Positions 19,529-29,290 of a DNA stretch of 64,000 nucleotides are shown here, one piece after another. Location of the stretch: contig NZ_JAEULZ010000031.1 of the NCBI RefSeq assembly GCF_016793485.1, positions 1 through 64,000 of the forward strand. Direction: 5' to 3'. This DNA comes from Mesorhizobium sp. Lineage in GTDB: Bacteria; Pseudomonadota; Alphaproteobacteria; Rhizobiales; Rhizobiaceae. The notes under the pieces were generated by a model. The model was not told where the DNA came from. It did not search any database and was given only the letters and a program-made list of their open reading frames with translations. The translations under genes were made by a program, and so were the position numbers. Position 1 is the first letter of the stretch. Each line of letters opens with the position of its first letter.

Positions 19529-19963
19529 TCAGTGCGGTCTTATCACGCCTTTACGGACGATGAAGTTGCCATAGAGGCGTGGCTCGCTGGTGGCGACAAT
19601 CGCGTAGGCTGCTTTCACCCGTTCGTAAAACTGTTCCCCCGGCAGCGGCAGCACGGGCATGCCGGGCACCTTCCTTGCGCAGAGGTCGATCATCTCGTGG
19701 TGAATCGGATCCAGTTTCTCCGGATCGCCGCCGACGGAGGCGCAGAACAGGGCGTGTGGCACGAAATCGTCCACCGGCAGCACGGAGAGCACCGCATCGA
19801 TCACCTCGATGACGCCATGACCGTCTGCCCTGAGCACGCGCCGTCCGTGTTCGTCAGCCGGGTAGTTGCCGTCGACAATTGCCAGTTCGTCGCCATGGCC
19901 CATCGCGCGCAGCGCCGACAGCATGTCCGGACCGAGGAGGGGAGGGATGCCGATCAGCATCAC
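19529..19963 (-). CDS. RbsD/FucU-family sugar mutarotase
   Basis: A 144-residue protein of the RbsD/FucU family, which interconverts anomers or ring forms of sugars such as fucose or ribose. The N-terminal LIGIPPLLGPDMLSALRAMG and HGDELAIVDGNYPA are the family signature, with the catalytic histidine in HGDEL. The C-terminal YGNFIVRKGVI holds the conserved tyrosine and asparagine. It overlaps the ROK regulator by four bases (ATGA) and precedes the kinase by 31 bases. A mutarotase in this operon suggests that the transported sugar has a biologically limiting anomer. Confidence 0.88.
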   Translation of the reverse strand: MMLIGIPPLLGPDMLSALRAMGHGDELAIVDGNYPADEHGRRVLRADGHGVIEVIDAVLSVLPVDDFVPHALFCASVGGDPEKLDPIHHEMIDLCARKVPGMPVLPLPGEQFYERVKAAYAIVATSEPRLYGNFIVRKGVIRPH

Positions 19964-21189
19964 TGCCCTCCTGCGGGCATCGCCGCCCCGACAAGGAAGC
20001 GTTCCGACAGGGGCAAACTCGCGCCGCCAAGGGCGCGCGCATGGACGCCAACCGTACCTTCATGGATATCCGGGACCCGCAAGCCCTCGACGTCTACCCC
20101 GGTCAGCGCTCTTTTTACGGATGCCACAAGTCTTGCGCGGGCGAAGGTCGGCATCCAGCCGTCGATGACGGCGGCCTCGAAGTCGATCACAGCCGCTGAT
20201 GCCACGATCGCATAGGCGAGCGCAGAACCGGCGGATTCGAACCAGGCGTCGAACTCCGGCCCGTCGTGTTCCCAGCGGTCGGGCGTGGTCCACAAATAGG
20301 TGGCGTCGATGCCTTTGGCGTTAAGTGCTTTTTCCAACATGGCCAATGAAGCGACGTCGATGAGCTGCGTTGGCCGACCATGGGGGCCGGGTACGGGCAT
20401 AGATCCCAGTGCGCCCGCGTTGCCGGTCGAACCGCCATAGAGCCTGCCGCTCAGTACCACGCCGCCGCCGGCGAAAGCGCCGATGTAGAAATAGATGAAA
20501 TCCCTCAGGTTACCAGTCTGTCCGAAGACAAGCTCAGCACCGCAGGCCGCTGTGGCGTCGTTCTGCAGATAGACCGGAAACCTGCATAGCGCCTGGATGT
20601 CGGCGCGGATGTCGCGGTGCCGCCACTGGTCCATGATCTCGCGCGGCGCGCCGGCCGTGTCGGCCCAGTTCCACAGTTCGAAGGGCATGGCGATGCCCAG
20701 CCCGGCAATGCGCTTGTCCTGTTCTGACGTCAGCCCGGCGCGAAGTCGCTTGATGCCGGCCTCCACGAAATCGAGAATCTCGCGCGGCGCCGGGTAGCGA
20801 TAGGAGTTCTGCAGCATGCTGCGAACATTACCGAGGAAGTCGATGAGAACGAGTTCAGCACTCCTGCGGCCGATCTTCAGCCCGAGGAAGTAGGCGCCAT
20901 CTGGGTTGAGCGCCATCGGGATGGACGGTTGGCCAACCTTGCCGCGTTGCGGCGCTTGCCGCAGAAGCAGTCCCTCGTCCTCGAGTTCGCGCATGATGAC
21001 CGATACAGTCTGGACCGACAGCCGCGTCATGCGCGCGATCTCGGATTTGGCAAGGCTGCCGTTCTGGCGCACAAGCGAAAGCACCAAGCGCTCGTTCTGG
21101 TCGCGCATGCCGCTCTGGTTGGTGCCGCGATGATGGACAGGGGCTTCTGTCGTCGCAGCAGAACCGCGCCGAGCCCGGAGATCCTCCAC
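19960..21189 (-). CDS. ROK-family transcriptional repressor
   Basis: A 409-residue regulator. The N-terminal winged helix (about 25-85) contains LAKSEIARMTRLSVQTVSVIMREL, and the rest is a ROK sugar-kinase-like sensing domain. In ROK proteins a G-x-x-G-E-I-G-H motif binds sugar and zinc, followed by CxCGxxGC. Here the segment reads GNAGALGS (256-263), so the Glu and His are Ala260 and Ser263, and the cysteine cluster is absent. The start is GTG at 21189 with GAGGAGG upstream. It is divergent from the transporter operon and probably controls both arms through the repeat at 21241. Confidence 0.9.
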   Translation of the reverse strand: MEDLRARRGSAATTEAPVHHRGTNQSGMRDQNERLVLSLVRQNGSLAKSEIARMTRLSVQTVSVIMRELEDEGLLLRQAPQRGKVGQPSIPMALNPDGAYFLGLKIGRRSAELVLIDFLGNVRSMLQNSYRYPAPREILDFVEAGIKRLRAGLTSEQDKRIAGLGIAMPFELWNWADTAGAPREIMDQWRHRDIRADIQALCRFPVYLQNDATAACGAELVFGQTGNLRDFIYFYIGAFAGGGVVLSGRLYGGSTGNAGALGSMPVPGPHGRPTQLIDVASLAMLEKALNAKGIDATYLWTTPDRWEHDGPEFDAWFESAGSALAYAIVASAAVIDFEAAVIDGWMPTFARARLVASVKRALTGVDVEGLRVPDIHEGTVGVHARALGGASLPLSERFLVGAAMPAGGQ

Positions 21190-21240
21190 CTTTTCCTCCT
21201 CAGGTTTTGAAAGCGAGCATGCTTCGGCTGGTTCCTAAAT

Positions 21241-21274
21241 GTCAATAATAAATAAGAGTGATTTATTTATTGAC
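21241..21274. promoter_or_regulatory. AT-rich inverted repeat, candidate ROK operator
   Basis: The outer arms GTCAATAA and TTATTGAC are perfect 8-base inverted repeats at the two ends of a 34-base element. The inner arms are AT-rich and partly symmetric (10 of 15 positions match overall). It lies 51 bases upstream of the ROK gene start and 120 bases upstream of the binding-protein gene. ROK regulators such as Mlc and NagC bind AT-rich inverted repeats, so this is the best operator candidate in the divergon. Confidence 0.65.
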
Positions 21275-21394
21275 TCGTCTCGCGGTTGATGGCTTGATGA
21301 TGAAGAGACATGCGACAGGGAAGGTTGCGCATGTCCTGCGGAGAGGCGAGCGCCGACACCCGCGATGATCTGAATTTCAATCGGGAGGATTACC

Positions 21395-22429
21395 GTGACC
21401 AGCACTGCTCTGTTGAAATCGACTGTTTTCGGGGCGGCAGCGATTGCCCTGATGGCCTTTTCGTCCGCGGCGTCCGCCGCCGACGTGGGCGCCTGCCTCA
21501 TCACCAAGACCGACACCAATCCTTTCTTCGTCAAGATGAAGGAAGGCGCCACCGCCAAGGCGAATGAACTCGGCGTTACGCTGAAAGCCTACGCCGGCAA
21601 GATCGACGGCGACAACGAAAGCCAGGTCGCCGCTATCGAATCCTGCATCGCCGATGGCGCCAAGGGCATCCTGCTCGTTCCTTCGGACTCCAAGGCGATC
21701 GTCGACTCGGTAAAGAAGGCGCGCGACGCCGGCATTCTCGTGATCGCCCTCGACACACCGCTTGAGCCGATCGACGCTGCTGACTCGACGTTCGCTACCG
21801 ACAATTTCAAGGCCGGCGAACTGATCGGCGCCTGGGCGAAGGCCATGCTGGGTGATGCGGCTAGTAGCGCGAAAATCGCCTATATGGACCTGAATCCGAG
21901 TCAGCCCACCGTCGACGTCTTGCGTGACCAGGGCTTCATGACCGGCTTCGGCATCGACACCAAGGACGTCAACAAGATCGGCGACGAGGACGATCCACGC
22001 AACGTTTGCCATGACGTGACGAACGGCAATGAAGAGGGTGGCCGCAAGGCGATGGAGAATTGCCTCCAGAAGGATCCCGGCATCAACGTCGTCTATACGA
22101 TCAACGAACCGGCGGCAGCCGGCGCCTACGAGGCGCTGAAGGCCGTCGGCATGGAAGGCAATGTGCTTATCGTGTCGGTCGACGGTGGTTGCCCGGGCGT
22201 GAAGAATGTCGCTGAGGGCGTGATCGGCGCGACTTCGCAGCAATACCCGCTGCTGATGGCTTCGATGGGGATCGAGGCGATCAAGAAGTTCGCCGACAGT
22301 GGCGAGAAGCCTGCTGCCACCGAAGGCAAGGCCTTCTTCGACACAGGCGCGGCCCTGATCACCGACAAGCCGGCCGCGGGCGTCGAATCGATCGACACCA
22401 AGAAGGGCCTGGAACTCTGCTGGGGTTGA
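21395..22429 (+). CDS. frcB: sugar ABC transporter substrate-binding protein (FrcB-like)
   Basis: Periplasmic binding protein of a CUT2-type sugar importer, 344 residues. A signal peptide ends at [10 protein letters not shown] near residue 28. The mature start [20 protein letters not shown], then [19 protein letters not shown] and [16 protein letters not shown], look like rhizobial FrcB (fructose, also ribose/mannose). The GTG start at 21395 has an ideal GGGAGGA six bases upstream. It is the first gene of a transporter operon and divergent from the ROK repressor. Fructose specificity is inferred from resemblance. Confidence 0.9.
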   Translation: MTSTALLKSTVFGAAAIALMAFSSAASAADVGACLITKTDTNPFFVKMKEGATAKANELGVTLKAYAGKIDGDNESQVAAIESCIADGAKGILLVPSDSKAIVDSVKKARDAGILVIALDTPLEPIDAADSTFATDNFKAGELIGAWAKAMLGDAASSAKIAYMDLNPSQPTVDVLRDQGFMTGFGIDTKDVNKIGDEDDPRNVCHDVTNGNEEGGRKAMENCLQKDPGINVVYTINEPAAAGAYEALKAVGMEGNVLIVSVDGGCPGVKNVAEGVIGATSQQYPLLMASMGIEAIKKFADSGEKPAATEGKAFFDTGAALITDKPAAGVESIDTKKGLELCWG

Positions 22430-22462
22430 TTTGGACGCCGACTGGGCGGACTATCCTTATGG

Positions 22463-22490
22463 ACGAAGGGCGGCGTCGGCCGCTCTTCGT
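22463..22490 (+). terminator. intercistronic hairpin between frcB-like and frcC-like genes
   Basis: ACGAAGGGCGGC and GCCGCTCTTCGT are inverted arms with one mismatch around a TCG loop, followed by only a short TTT. It lies in the 96-base gap after the binding-protein gene. Such hairpins usually protect the upstream message or partly end transcription, so that binding protein outnumbers permease. Confidence 0.55.
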
Positions 22491-22525
22491 TTAACGGGAC
22501 ACAGATCCCGAGGGAGGGAATCAAG

Positions 22526-23608
22526 ATGACCGACGCTTCGGCAGATGCCAGGCGGCCGCAGGAATTCGAAAAGGTTCTGTCTGGCAGCGATGCCTCGGTA
22601 GCCAGTTTCGATACGCACAGCAGGTCGCCGGTCGAAAAGGTTCAGCATTTCCTGCACAAGAACCCGGCGGCAGTACCGCTGATCGTGCTGGTGATCTCCG
22701 TGGTGTTCTTCGGCCTCATCCTCGGAGGCAAGTTTTTCTCGGCCTTCACGATGACGCTGATCCTGCAGCAGGTCGCGATCACCGGCATTATCGGCGCTGC
22801 CCAGACGCTGGTCATCCTGACGGCTGGCATCGATCTGTCCGTCGGCGCGATCATGGTTCTGTCTTCGGTCGTGATGGGCCAGTTCACGTTCCGCTACGGC
22901 TTACCGGCGCCGGTCGCGATCCTTTGCGGCTTTCTTGTGGGTGCCGCGTGCGGTTACCTGAACGGCGTGCTTATCGCGCGCATGAAGCTGCCGCCATTCA
23001 TTGTGACCCTCGGCACCTGGCAGATCATTCTCGCGGCCAATTTTCTCTATTCGGCCAACGAGACGATCCGATCCCAGGACATCGACGCGCAGGCTCCACT
23101 GCTGAAGCTGTTCGGCGAAACGTTCCGCGTTGGCGGCGCTGTGTTCACCTACGGCGTCATAGTGATGCTCCTGCTGGTTCTGTTCCTTTGGTATGTCCTG
23201 AACCACACCGCCTGGGGACGCCATGTCTATGCCGTCGGCGATGACCCGGACGCGGCCGATCTATCAGGCGTGCCTGTTACCCGTATGCTGGTACAGGTCT
23301 ATGTCATCTCAGGCATCGTGTGTGCGCTGGCCGGGTGGGTGCTGATTGGCCGCCTTGGCTCGGTTTCACCAACATCCGGCCAGTTCGCCAACATCGAGTC
23401 GATAACGGCGGTGGTGATCGGCGGCATATCACTGTTCGGCGGCCGCGGTTCGATCCTCGGCATGATCTTCGGCGCGTTGATCGTTGGCGTTTTCTCGCTC
23501 GGCCTTCGGCTGATCGGCACCGACCCTCAGTGGACATACCTGCTCATCGGCGCGCTGATTATCGTCGCCGTGGCGATCGACCAGTGGATCAGAAAGGTTG
23601 CGGGCTGA
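22526..23608 (+). CDS. frcC: sugar ABC transporter permease (FrcC-like)
   Basis: Inner-membrane permease of the CUT2 family (BPD_transp_2 type), 360 residues. A polar N-terminus of about 50 residues precedes about ten spans. LTAGIDLSVGAIMVLSS (about 96-112) and the cytoplasmic EAA-like loop with GGISLFGGRGSILGMIFGAL are family hallmarks. NHTAWGRHVYAVGDDPDAADLSG is the usual loop before it. A strong AGGGAGGG precedes the ATG. The stop overlaps the ATPase start by one base. Confidence 0.93.
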   Translation: MTDASADARRPQEFEKVLSGSDASVASFDTHSRSPVEKVQHFLHKNPAAVPLIVLVISVVFFGLILGGKFFSAFTMTLILQQVAITGIIGAAQTLVILTAGIDLSVGAIMVLSSVVMGQFTFRYGLPAPVAILCGFLVGAACGYLNGVLIARMKLPPFIVTLGTWQIILAANFLYSANETIRSQDIDAQAPLLKLFGETFRVGGAVFTYGVIVMLLLVLFLWYVLNHTAWGRHVYAVGDDPDAADLSGVPVTRMLVQVYVISGIVCALAGWVLIGRLGSVSPTSGQFANIESITAVVIGGISLFGGRGSILGMIFGALIVGVFSLGLRLIGTDPQWTYLLIGALIIVAVAIDQWIRKVAG

Positions 23609-24390
23609 TGGCACAGGAACCAATTCTCACCGCCCGTGGACTGGTCAAGCGCTATGGCCGCGTCACTGCCCTGAACAACGCGGATTTCGATCTCTATCCG
23701 GGCGAAATCCTTGCGGTCATTGGCGATAACGGCGCCGGAAAATCGTCGCTTATCAAGGCGATATCCGGCGCGATCCTCCCGGACGAAGGCGAGATACGGC
23801 TCGATGGACAGGTCGTGAACTTCAAGTCGCCCATAGAAGCGCGCAACGCTGGGATCGAGACGGTCTACCAGAACCTGGCGCTTTCGCCGGCGCTGTCGAT
23901 CGCAGACAACATGTTTCTGGGGCGCGAAATCCGCAAACCGGGGTTTGTCGGCGAGTGGCTGCGCATGCTGGACCGGCCGGCTATGGAGAAGCGGGCGCGC
24001 GAGAAGCTGACGGAACTGGGCCTCATGACGATCCAGAATATCGGCCAGGCCGTGGAAACGCTTTCAGGAGGCCAGCGCCAGGGCGTCGCGGTGGCCCGCG
24101 CGGCAGCCTTTGGCTCCAAGGTGGTCATCATGGACGAGCCGACCGCTGCGCTCGGCGTGAAGGAGTCGCGCCGCGTGCTGGAACTCATTCTTGATGTGAA
24201 AAGTCGCGGCCTGCCGATCGTGCTGATCTCGCACAACATGCCGCATGTCTTCGAGGTCGCCGACCGAATTCACATCCACAGGCTCGGTCGTCGTCTTACC
24301 GTCATCGATCCCAAGGAATACTCTATGTCGGACGCGGTGGCCTTCATGACCGGTGCAAAGCAACCGCCAGAACTGGCGGTCGCTGCCTGA
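23608..24390 (+). CDS. frcA: sugar ABC transporter ATP-binding protein (FrcA-like)
   Basis: A single-domain ATPase of 260 residues that energises the importer. Walker A is GDNGAGKSS (39-47), the signature is LSGGQRQGVAVARA, and Walker B is VVIMDEPTAALG followed by the H-loop LISHNM. Most CUT2 systems have a tandem-duplicated ATPase of about 500 residues. FrcA is the known single-domain type, which supports the frc assignment. The ATG overlaps the permease TGA. An in-frame extension upstream is shadow sequence. Confidence 0.93.
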   Translation: MAQEPILTARGLVKRYGRVTALNNADFDLYPGEILAVIGDNGAGKSSLIKAISGAILPDEGEIRLDGQVVNFKSPIEARNAGIETVYQNLALSPALSIADNMFLGREIRKPGFVGEWLRMLDRPAMEKRAREKLTELGLMTIQNIGQAVETLSGGQRQGVAVARAAAFGSKVVIMDEPTAALGVKESRRVLELILDVKSRGLPIVLISHNMPHVFEVADRIHIHRLGRRLTVIDPKEYSMSDAVAFMTGAKQPPELAVAA

Positions 24391-24526
24391 TGCTGCATTG
24401 CGGAAGAAAATTTTTCGAGACGCTGCCGGCGGATTGAGAAACTTCCCGAAATCGCTAGCATTGCTTCTGGGAGGATGCCGCAAGCCTGCCGCTCTCGGGC
24501 GGAGGTTTATGCTTTGTTGAGGTGAT

Positions 24527-26995
24527 ATGGCTGGCTCGATGACACCAAAGCTCTCCCGGACAATTCTGGCGACATCCGATCCCGAGACGCTCGCACCGGA
24601 GATTTTGCGCGCGCTGAAATACAGGGTAGGCAAGGACACCACGGTCGCAACGCCCTACGACTGGCTGACGGCGTCGATCAATGTTGTGCGCGACCGGGTC
24701 ATCGACCAGTGGATACGGTCGACCAAGGAAGCCTATGACCAGAAGGAGAAGCGGGTCTACTACCTGTCGTTGGAGTTTCTCATCGGGCGCCTGATGCGCG
24801 ACGCGTTCTCCAATATCGGCCTGTGGGAAGACATGCGCGTGGCGCTGAAGTCGCTCGGCGTCGAGATCGACGTGGTGGCTGGCCTCGAGCCTGACGCCGC
24901 GCTCGGCAATGGTGGCCTGGGAAGGCTCGCGGCCTGCTTCATGGAGTCCATGGCGACTGTCGACATACCGGCTCACGGCTACGGAATCCGCTACCAGAAC
25001 GGCATGTTCCGCCAGGAGATTTCCGACGGCTGGCAGGTGGAGCTTCCCGAGAACTGGCTCGATCACGGCAATCCGTGGGAGTTCGAGCGTCGCGAACGCT
25101 CGTTCGAGGTCGGCTATGGCGGGCAGGTGGAATCCGTGACGTCGAAGGACGGCCGGCTGGAGAAGCATGTCTGGAAGCCCGTCGAGCGGGTTCTGGCAGT
25201 CGCGTACGATACCCCCGTCGTCGGCTGGCGCGGCAAGCGCGTGAACACTCTGCGGCTGTGGTCGTCGATGGCGGTAGACCCCATCCTGCTCGATGCGTTC
25301 AACGCCGGTGATCATATCGGCGCGCTGCGCGAGAGCAACAAAGCCGAAGCCCTGTCGCGCGTCCTCTATCCAGCCGATTCGACGCCCGCAGGCCAGGAAC
25401 TGCGCCTGCGGCAGGAGTATTTCTTCTCGACCGCTTCGCTGCAGGACATAACGCAGCGTCATCTCAGCCAGTTTGGTGACCTGCTGTCGCTGCCCGAGCA
25501 GGCGGCGATCCATCTGAACGACACGCATCCCGCGGTTGCCGTCGCAGAACTCATGCGCCTCTTCATGGACGAGCATGGCATAGACTTTGACCAGGCGTGG
25601 GACGCGACGAAACGAACCTTCGCCTACACCAACCATACGCTCCTGCCCGAAGCGCTGGAGAGCTGGCCGGTCGCCCTGTTTGACCGCCTGCTGCCGCGAC
25701 ACCTGCAGATCATCTACGCGATCAACGCACAGGTGCTTCTGGAGGCGCGCTCCAGCGGCCATTTCAGCGATGAACAGATCGGCCGCATCTCGCTGATTCA
25801 GGAGGGAAGCGAGAGGCGGGTTCGCATGGGCAATCTCGCCTTTGTCGGATCGCACTCGATCAACGGCGTGTCTGCGCTGCACACCGAACTGATGAAGGAA
25901 ACCGTCTTCGCAGACCTTCACAAGCTCTATCCGGACCGGATCAACAACAAGACCAACGGCATTACGCCGCGTCGCTGGCTGATCCAGAGCAATCCCGGCC
26001 TGACCGGCATCGTGCGCGACGCGATCGGCGACAAGTTCCTCGACGATGTGGAGCAACTGACGGATCTCGACAAGTTCGCCGAAGACGCCGGGTTCAGGGA
26101 ACAGTTCGCGGCGGTGAAGCGCGCCAACAAGGAGAGACTTGCGAACTACGTCTCCGGCCGCCTTGGGGTGAAGGTCGATCCGTCTGCGCTGTTCGACATC
26201 CAGATCAAGCGCATCCACGAATACAAGCGCCAGTTGCTCAACATCATCGAAGCCGTGGCGCTGTACGACCAAATCCGCTCGCATCCCGAGCGCGACTGGA
26301 TGCCCCGCGTGAAGTTTTTCGGCGGCAAGGCTGCGCCGAGCTATCACAACGCCAAGCTGATCATCAAATTGGCCAACGACGTGGCGAAGGTGATCAATCG
26401 CGATCCGTCCGTCCGCGGCTTGCTCAAGATGGTATTCGTGCCCAACTATAACGTCAGCCTCGCCGAGATCATGATGCCGGCAGCCGACCTGTCGGAACAG
26501 ATATCGACGGCCGGCATGGAGGCGTCAGGCACCGGAAACATGAAGTTCGGTCTGAACGGCGCGCTGACGATCGGCACGCTCGACGGCGCCAACGTCGAGA
26601 TGAAGGAGCATGTCGGAGACGAGAACATCTTCATCTTCGGACTGACGGCCGACCAGGTCGCCGAGCGGCGCGGCAACGGGTACAATCCACGCGCTGTCAT
26701 CGATGCCTCGCCCGACCTGTCGCAGGCGCTTTCGATGATCTCCACGGGCGTTTTCTCGCCCGACGATCCGGGACGCTATCGCGACCTTCTGGGCGGACTC
26801 TACGAGCATGACTGGTTCATGGTCGCCGCCGACTTCGACGCTTATGCGGCGACGCAGCGCGAGGTCGACAAGGTGTGGCGCGACAGCCCGGACTGGTATG
26901 CACGCGCCGTCCGCAACGTCGCGCGGATGGGCTGGTTCTCCTCCGACCGAACCATCAGGCAATATGCAAAGGAAATCTGGAACGTAGCGCAATGA
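24527..26995 (+). CDS. glgP: glycogen/starch/alpha-glucan phosphorylase
   Basis: Phosphorolysis of alpha-1,4-glucan ends to glucose-1-phosphate. The 822-residue GT35 enzyme has YYLSLEFLIGR and LGNGGLGRLAACFM near the N-terminus. The PLP lysine is Lys673 in EASGTGNMKFGLNGAL, and KFFGGKAAPSY is present. GAGGTGAT precedes the ATG. It opens the glg cluster, 71 bases before glgB. The 136 bases upstream (24391-24526) must carry the promoter, but no clear box stands out. Confidence 0.97.
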   Translation: MAGSMTPKLSRTILATSDPETLAPEILRALKYRVGKDTTVATPYDWLTASINVVRDRVIDQWIRSTKEAYDQKEKRVYYLSLEFLIGRLMRDAFSNIGLWEDMRVALKSLGVEIDVVAGLEPDAALGNGGLGRLAACFMESMATVDIPAHGYGIRYQNGMFRQEISDGWQVELPENWLDHGNPWEFERRERSFEVGYGGQVESVTSKDGRLEKHVWKPVERVLAVAYDTPVVGWRGKRVNTLRLWSSMAVDPILLDAFNAGDHIGALRESNKAEALSRVLYPADSTPAGQELRLRQEYFFSTASLQDITQRHLSQFGDLLSLPEQAAIHLNDTHPAVAVAELMRLFMDEHGIDFDQAWDATKRTFAYTNHTLLPEALESWPVALFDRLLPRHLQIIYAINAQVLLEARSSGHFSDEQIGRISLIQEGSERRVRMGNLAFVGSHSINGVSALHTELMKETVFADLHKLYPDRINNKTNGITPRRWLIQSNPGLTGIVRDAIGDKFLDDVEQLTDLDKFAEDAGFREQFAAVKRANKERLANYVSGRLGVKVDPSALFDIQIKRIHEYKRQLLNIIEAVALYDQIRSHPERDWMPRVKFFGGKAAPSYHNAKLIIKLANDVAKVINRDPSVRGLLKMVFVPNYNVSLAEIMMPAADLSEQISTAGMEASGTGNMKFGLNGALTIGTLDGANVEMKEHVGDENIFIFGLTADQVAERRGNGYNPRAVIDASPDLSQALSMISTGVFSPDDPGRYRDLLGGLYEHDWFMVAADFDAYAATQREVDKVWRDSPDWYARAVRNVARMGWFSSDRTIRQYAKEIWNVAQ

Positions 26996-27066
26996 TGTGA
27001 TTGCATACGGCCAGGGCCAAGACTCTGGGCGAACGAGAAAGTGCAGTCTGGGAGGACAGCCGATAC

Positions 27067-29280
27067 ATGAAGAAGCCGCGCGCCGCCGCGACCAAGTCCC
27101 GGCCTGTTGAGGCGTCCGCCGGGGATGTCGAGGCTGTCGTCAAGGGCGTTCACGGCGATCCCTTCGCGATACTGGGCGTTCAGGAAGCGGCCGGCGGGTT
27201 CGTGGCTCGCTGTTTCGTACCCAATGCAGAGACGGCAACGGCGCATGCGCTGGACGGTCGGGAGATCGGTGTCCTGAAGCGGCGCGACGACCGCGGTTTC
27301 TTCGAGGGCGTTGTCGATATCGCCGAACGCCAGCCGCTTCGCTATCATCTGGCCAATCCCGGCGGCGACTGGTGGGTGACGGATCCCTATTCCTTCGGTC
27401 CCGTCCTTGGTCCGATGGACGACTACTACATCGCCGAGGGCTCGCATCTGAGGCTCTTCGACAAGCTGGGCGCGCATCTGATCGAGCACGAAGGCGCAAG
27501 CGGTTTCAACTTCGCGGTCTGGGCGCCGAACGCCAAGCGGGTTTCCGTCGTAGGCGAGTTCAACGAATGGGACGGTCGCCGGCATTCCATGCGCAACCGC
27601 AAGGACACCGGGATATGGGAAATCTTCATCCCGGACCTCGACCCCGGCAAGGCGTACAAATTCGAGATCGTCGGCGCGCAAGGGAAGCTGATGCCGCTGA
27701 AAGCCGATCCCTACGCGGACCGGTCCGAGCTGCGTCCGGCGACGGCTTCGATCACGGCTGCGCCGCTGTCGCATGAATGGGGCGACGATGCGCATCGCGC
27801 ATATTGGCGAAAAGCCAACCTGCGCCGCGAGCCGATCTCCATCTACGAAGTGCACGCAGGTTCGTGGCAACGCCACGAGGATGGTTCGTTCCTTTCCTGG
27901 GACGAAATGGCTGACCGCCTCATTCCCTATGTGGTCGAGACCGGCTTTACGCACATCGAGTTCCTGCCGATCTCCGAATATCCGTTCGATCCGTCCTGGG
28001 GTTACCAGACGACAGGGTTGTTCGCGCCGACCGCCCGTTTCGGCGAACCGGAAGGCTTTGCGCGCTTCGTCGACGGTGCGCATCGCGCCGGCGTAGGCGT
28101 CATCCTCGACTGGGTGCCCGCGCATTTCCCGGTGGATTCTCACGGGCTGGAACATTTCGACGGCACGGCGCTGTATGAGCACGCCGATCCGCGGCAGGGG
28201 TTCCATCCGGACTGGAATACGGCGATCTACAATTTCGGCCGCCGCGAAGTCGTTTCCTTCCTTGTCAATAACGCGCTTTACTGGGCCGAGAAATTCCACA
28301 TCGACGGACTGCGCGTCGATGCCGTGGCCTCGATGCTATACCTCGACTACTCCCGCAAGCAGGGAGAATGGATCCCGAACCGGGAGGGCGGTCGAGAGAA
28401 CCTCGACGCTGTGAGCTTCCTGCAGCGCATGAACAAGGAGTTGTACGGCCATCATCCCGGCGTGATGACGATCGCCGAGGAGTCGACTTCATGGCCGAAG
28501 GTTTCGCAGCCGGTTTACGAAGGTGGTCTCGGGTTCGGCTTCAAGTGGAACATGGGCTTCATGCACGACACGCTGGAGTATCTGTCGCGTGAGCCGGTCC
28601 ATCGCAAGTTCCATCACAACGAACTGACGTTTGGCCTGCTGTATGCCTTCAGTGAGAATTTCGTGCTTCCGCTGAGCCACGATGAGGTTGTGCACGGCAA
28701 AGGCACACTGTTGGCCAAGATGGCGGGCGACGACTGGCAGAAATTTGCCAACCTGCGCGCTTACTATGCGTTCATGTGGGGCTATCCCGGCAAGAAGCTG
28801 CTGTTCATGGGGCAGGAATTCGCGCAGCGCAACGAATGGAGCGAGGCGCGTTCGCTCGATTGGGGCGAGTTGCAGCATGCACCCCATCGCGGCGTGCAGG
28901 CATTGGTCCGCGATCTCAATTATCTCTACCGGTCGCGTCCCGCGTTGCACGCGCGCGATTGCGAGCCCGAGGGCTTTTCGTGGCTGCTGGCCGACGAAGC
29001 GGAAACATCCGTCTATGCCTGGGTTCGCATGGCGCCGGAGGGAAACCCGATCGCGGTTGTTTCCAACTTCACGCCGGTGCCGAGAAAAGGCTATCGCCTG
29101 CCCTTGCCTGCGACGGGAAGATGGCGCGAGATTATGAACAGCGACGCAAAAGATTATGGCGGCTCGGGCATGGGCAACGCCGGCGCGGTGGAGGCAAGGC
29201 GGGAGGACGGCGGAGCGATCTTCGCCGAGGTGACCCTGCCGCCGCTGGCGACGGTGATGCTCGAACTGGACGCGGGGTAG
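27067..29280 (+). CDS. glgB: 1,4-alpha-glucan branching enzyme
   Basis: Introduces alpha-1,6 branches into glycogen. The 737-residue GH13/CBM48 protein has [20 protein letters not shown] in the N-terminal CBM48 module. Its catalytic regions are [11 protein letters not shown] (nucleophile Asp), MTIAEES (acid Glu) and [12 protein letters not shown] prefer the ATG at 27067 with GGGAGGA ten bases upstream. A TTG at 27001 would add 22 residues. It is followed by glgC after ten bases. Confidence 0.97.
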   Translation: MKKPRAAATKSRPVEASAGDVEAVVKGVHGDPFAILGVQEAAGGFVARCFVPNAETATAHALDGREIGVLKRRDDRGFFEGVVDIAERQPLRYHLANPGGDWWVTDPYSFGPVLGPMDDYYIAEGSHLRLFDKLGAHLIEHEGASGFNFAVWAPNAKRVSVVGEFNEWDGRRHSMRNRKDTGIWEIFIPDLDPGKAYKFEIVGAQGKLMPLKADPYADRSELRPATASITAAPLSHEWGDDAHRAYWRKANLRREPISIYEVHAGSWQRHEDGSFLSWDEMADRLIPYVVETGFTHIEFLPISEYPFDPSWGYQTTGLFAPTARFGEPEGFARFVDGAHRAGVGVILDWVPAHFPVDSHGLEHFDGTALYEHADPRQGFHPDWNTAIYNFGRREVVSFLVNNALYWAEKFHIDGLRVDAVASMLYLDYSRKQGEWIPNREGGRENLDAVSFLQRMNKELYGHHPGVMTIAEESTSWPKVSQPVYEGGLGFGFKWNMGFMHDTLEYLSREPVHRKFHHNELTFGLLYAFSENFVLPLSHDEVVHGKGTLLAKMAGDDWQKFANLRAYYAFMWGYPGKKLLFMGQEFAQRNEWSEARSLDWGELQHAPHRGVQALVRDLNYLYRSRPALHARDCEPEGFSWLLADEAETSVYAWVRMAPEGNPIAVVSNFTPVPRKGYRLPLPATGRWREIMNSDAKDYGGSGMGNAGAVEARREDGGAIFAEVTLPPLATVMLELDAG

Positions 29281-29290
29281 GGAGGGTAGC

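Noticed and set aside
24455..26347. A 630-codon open frame opposite glgP
   Set aside because: It lies wholly opposite a strongly conserved gene. Its translation is Arg/His/Val-rich with no domain, as expected for the complement of GC-rich codons.
27001..27066. TTG start for glgB 22 codons upstream
   Set aside because: The ATG at 27067 has a good GGGAGGA site, and the extension is unlike GlgB N-termini.
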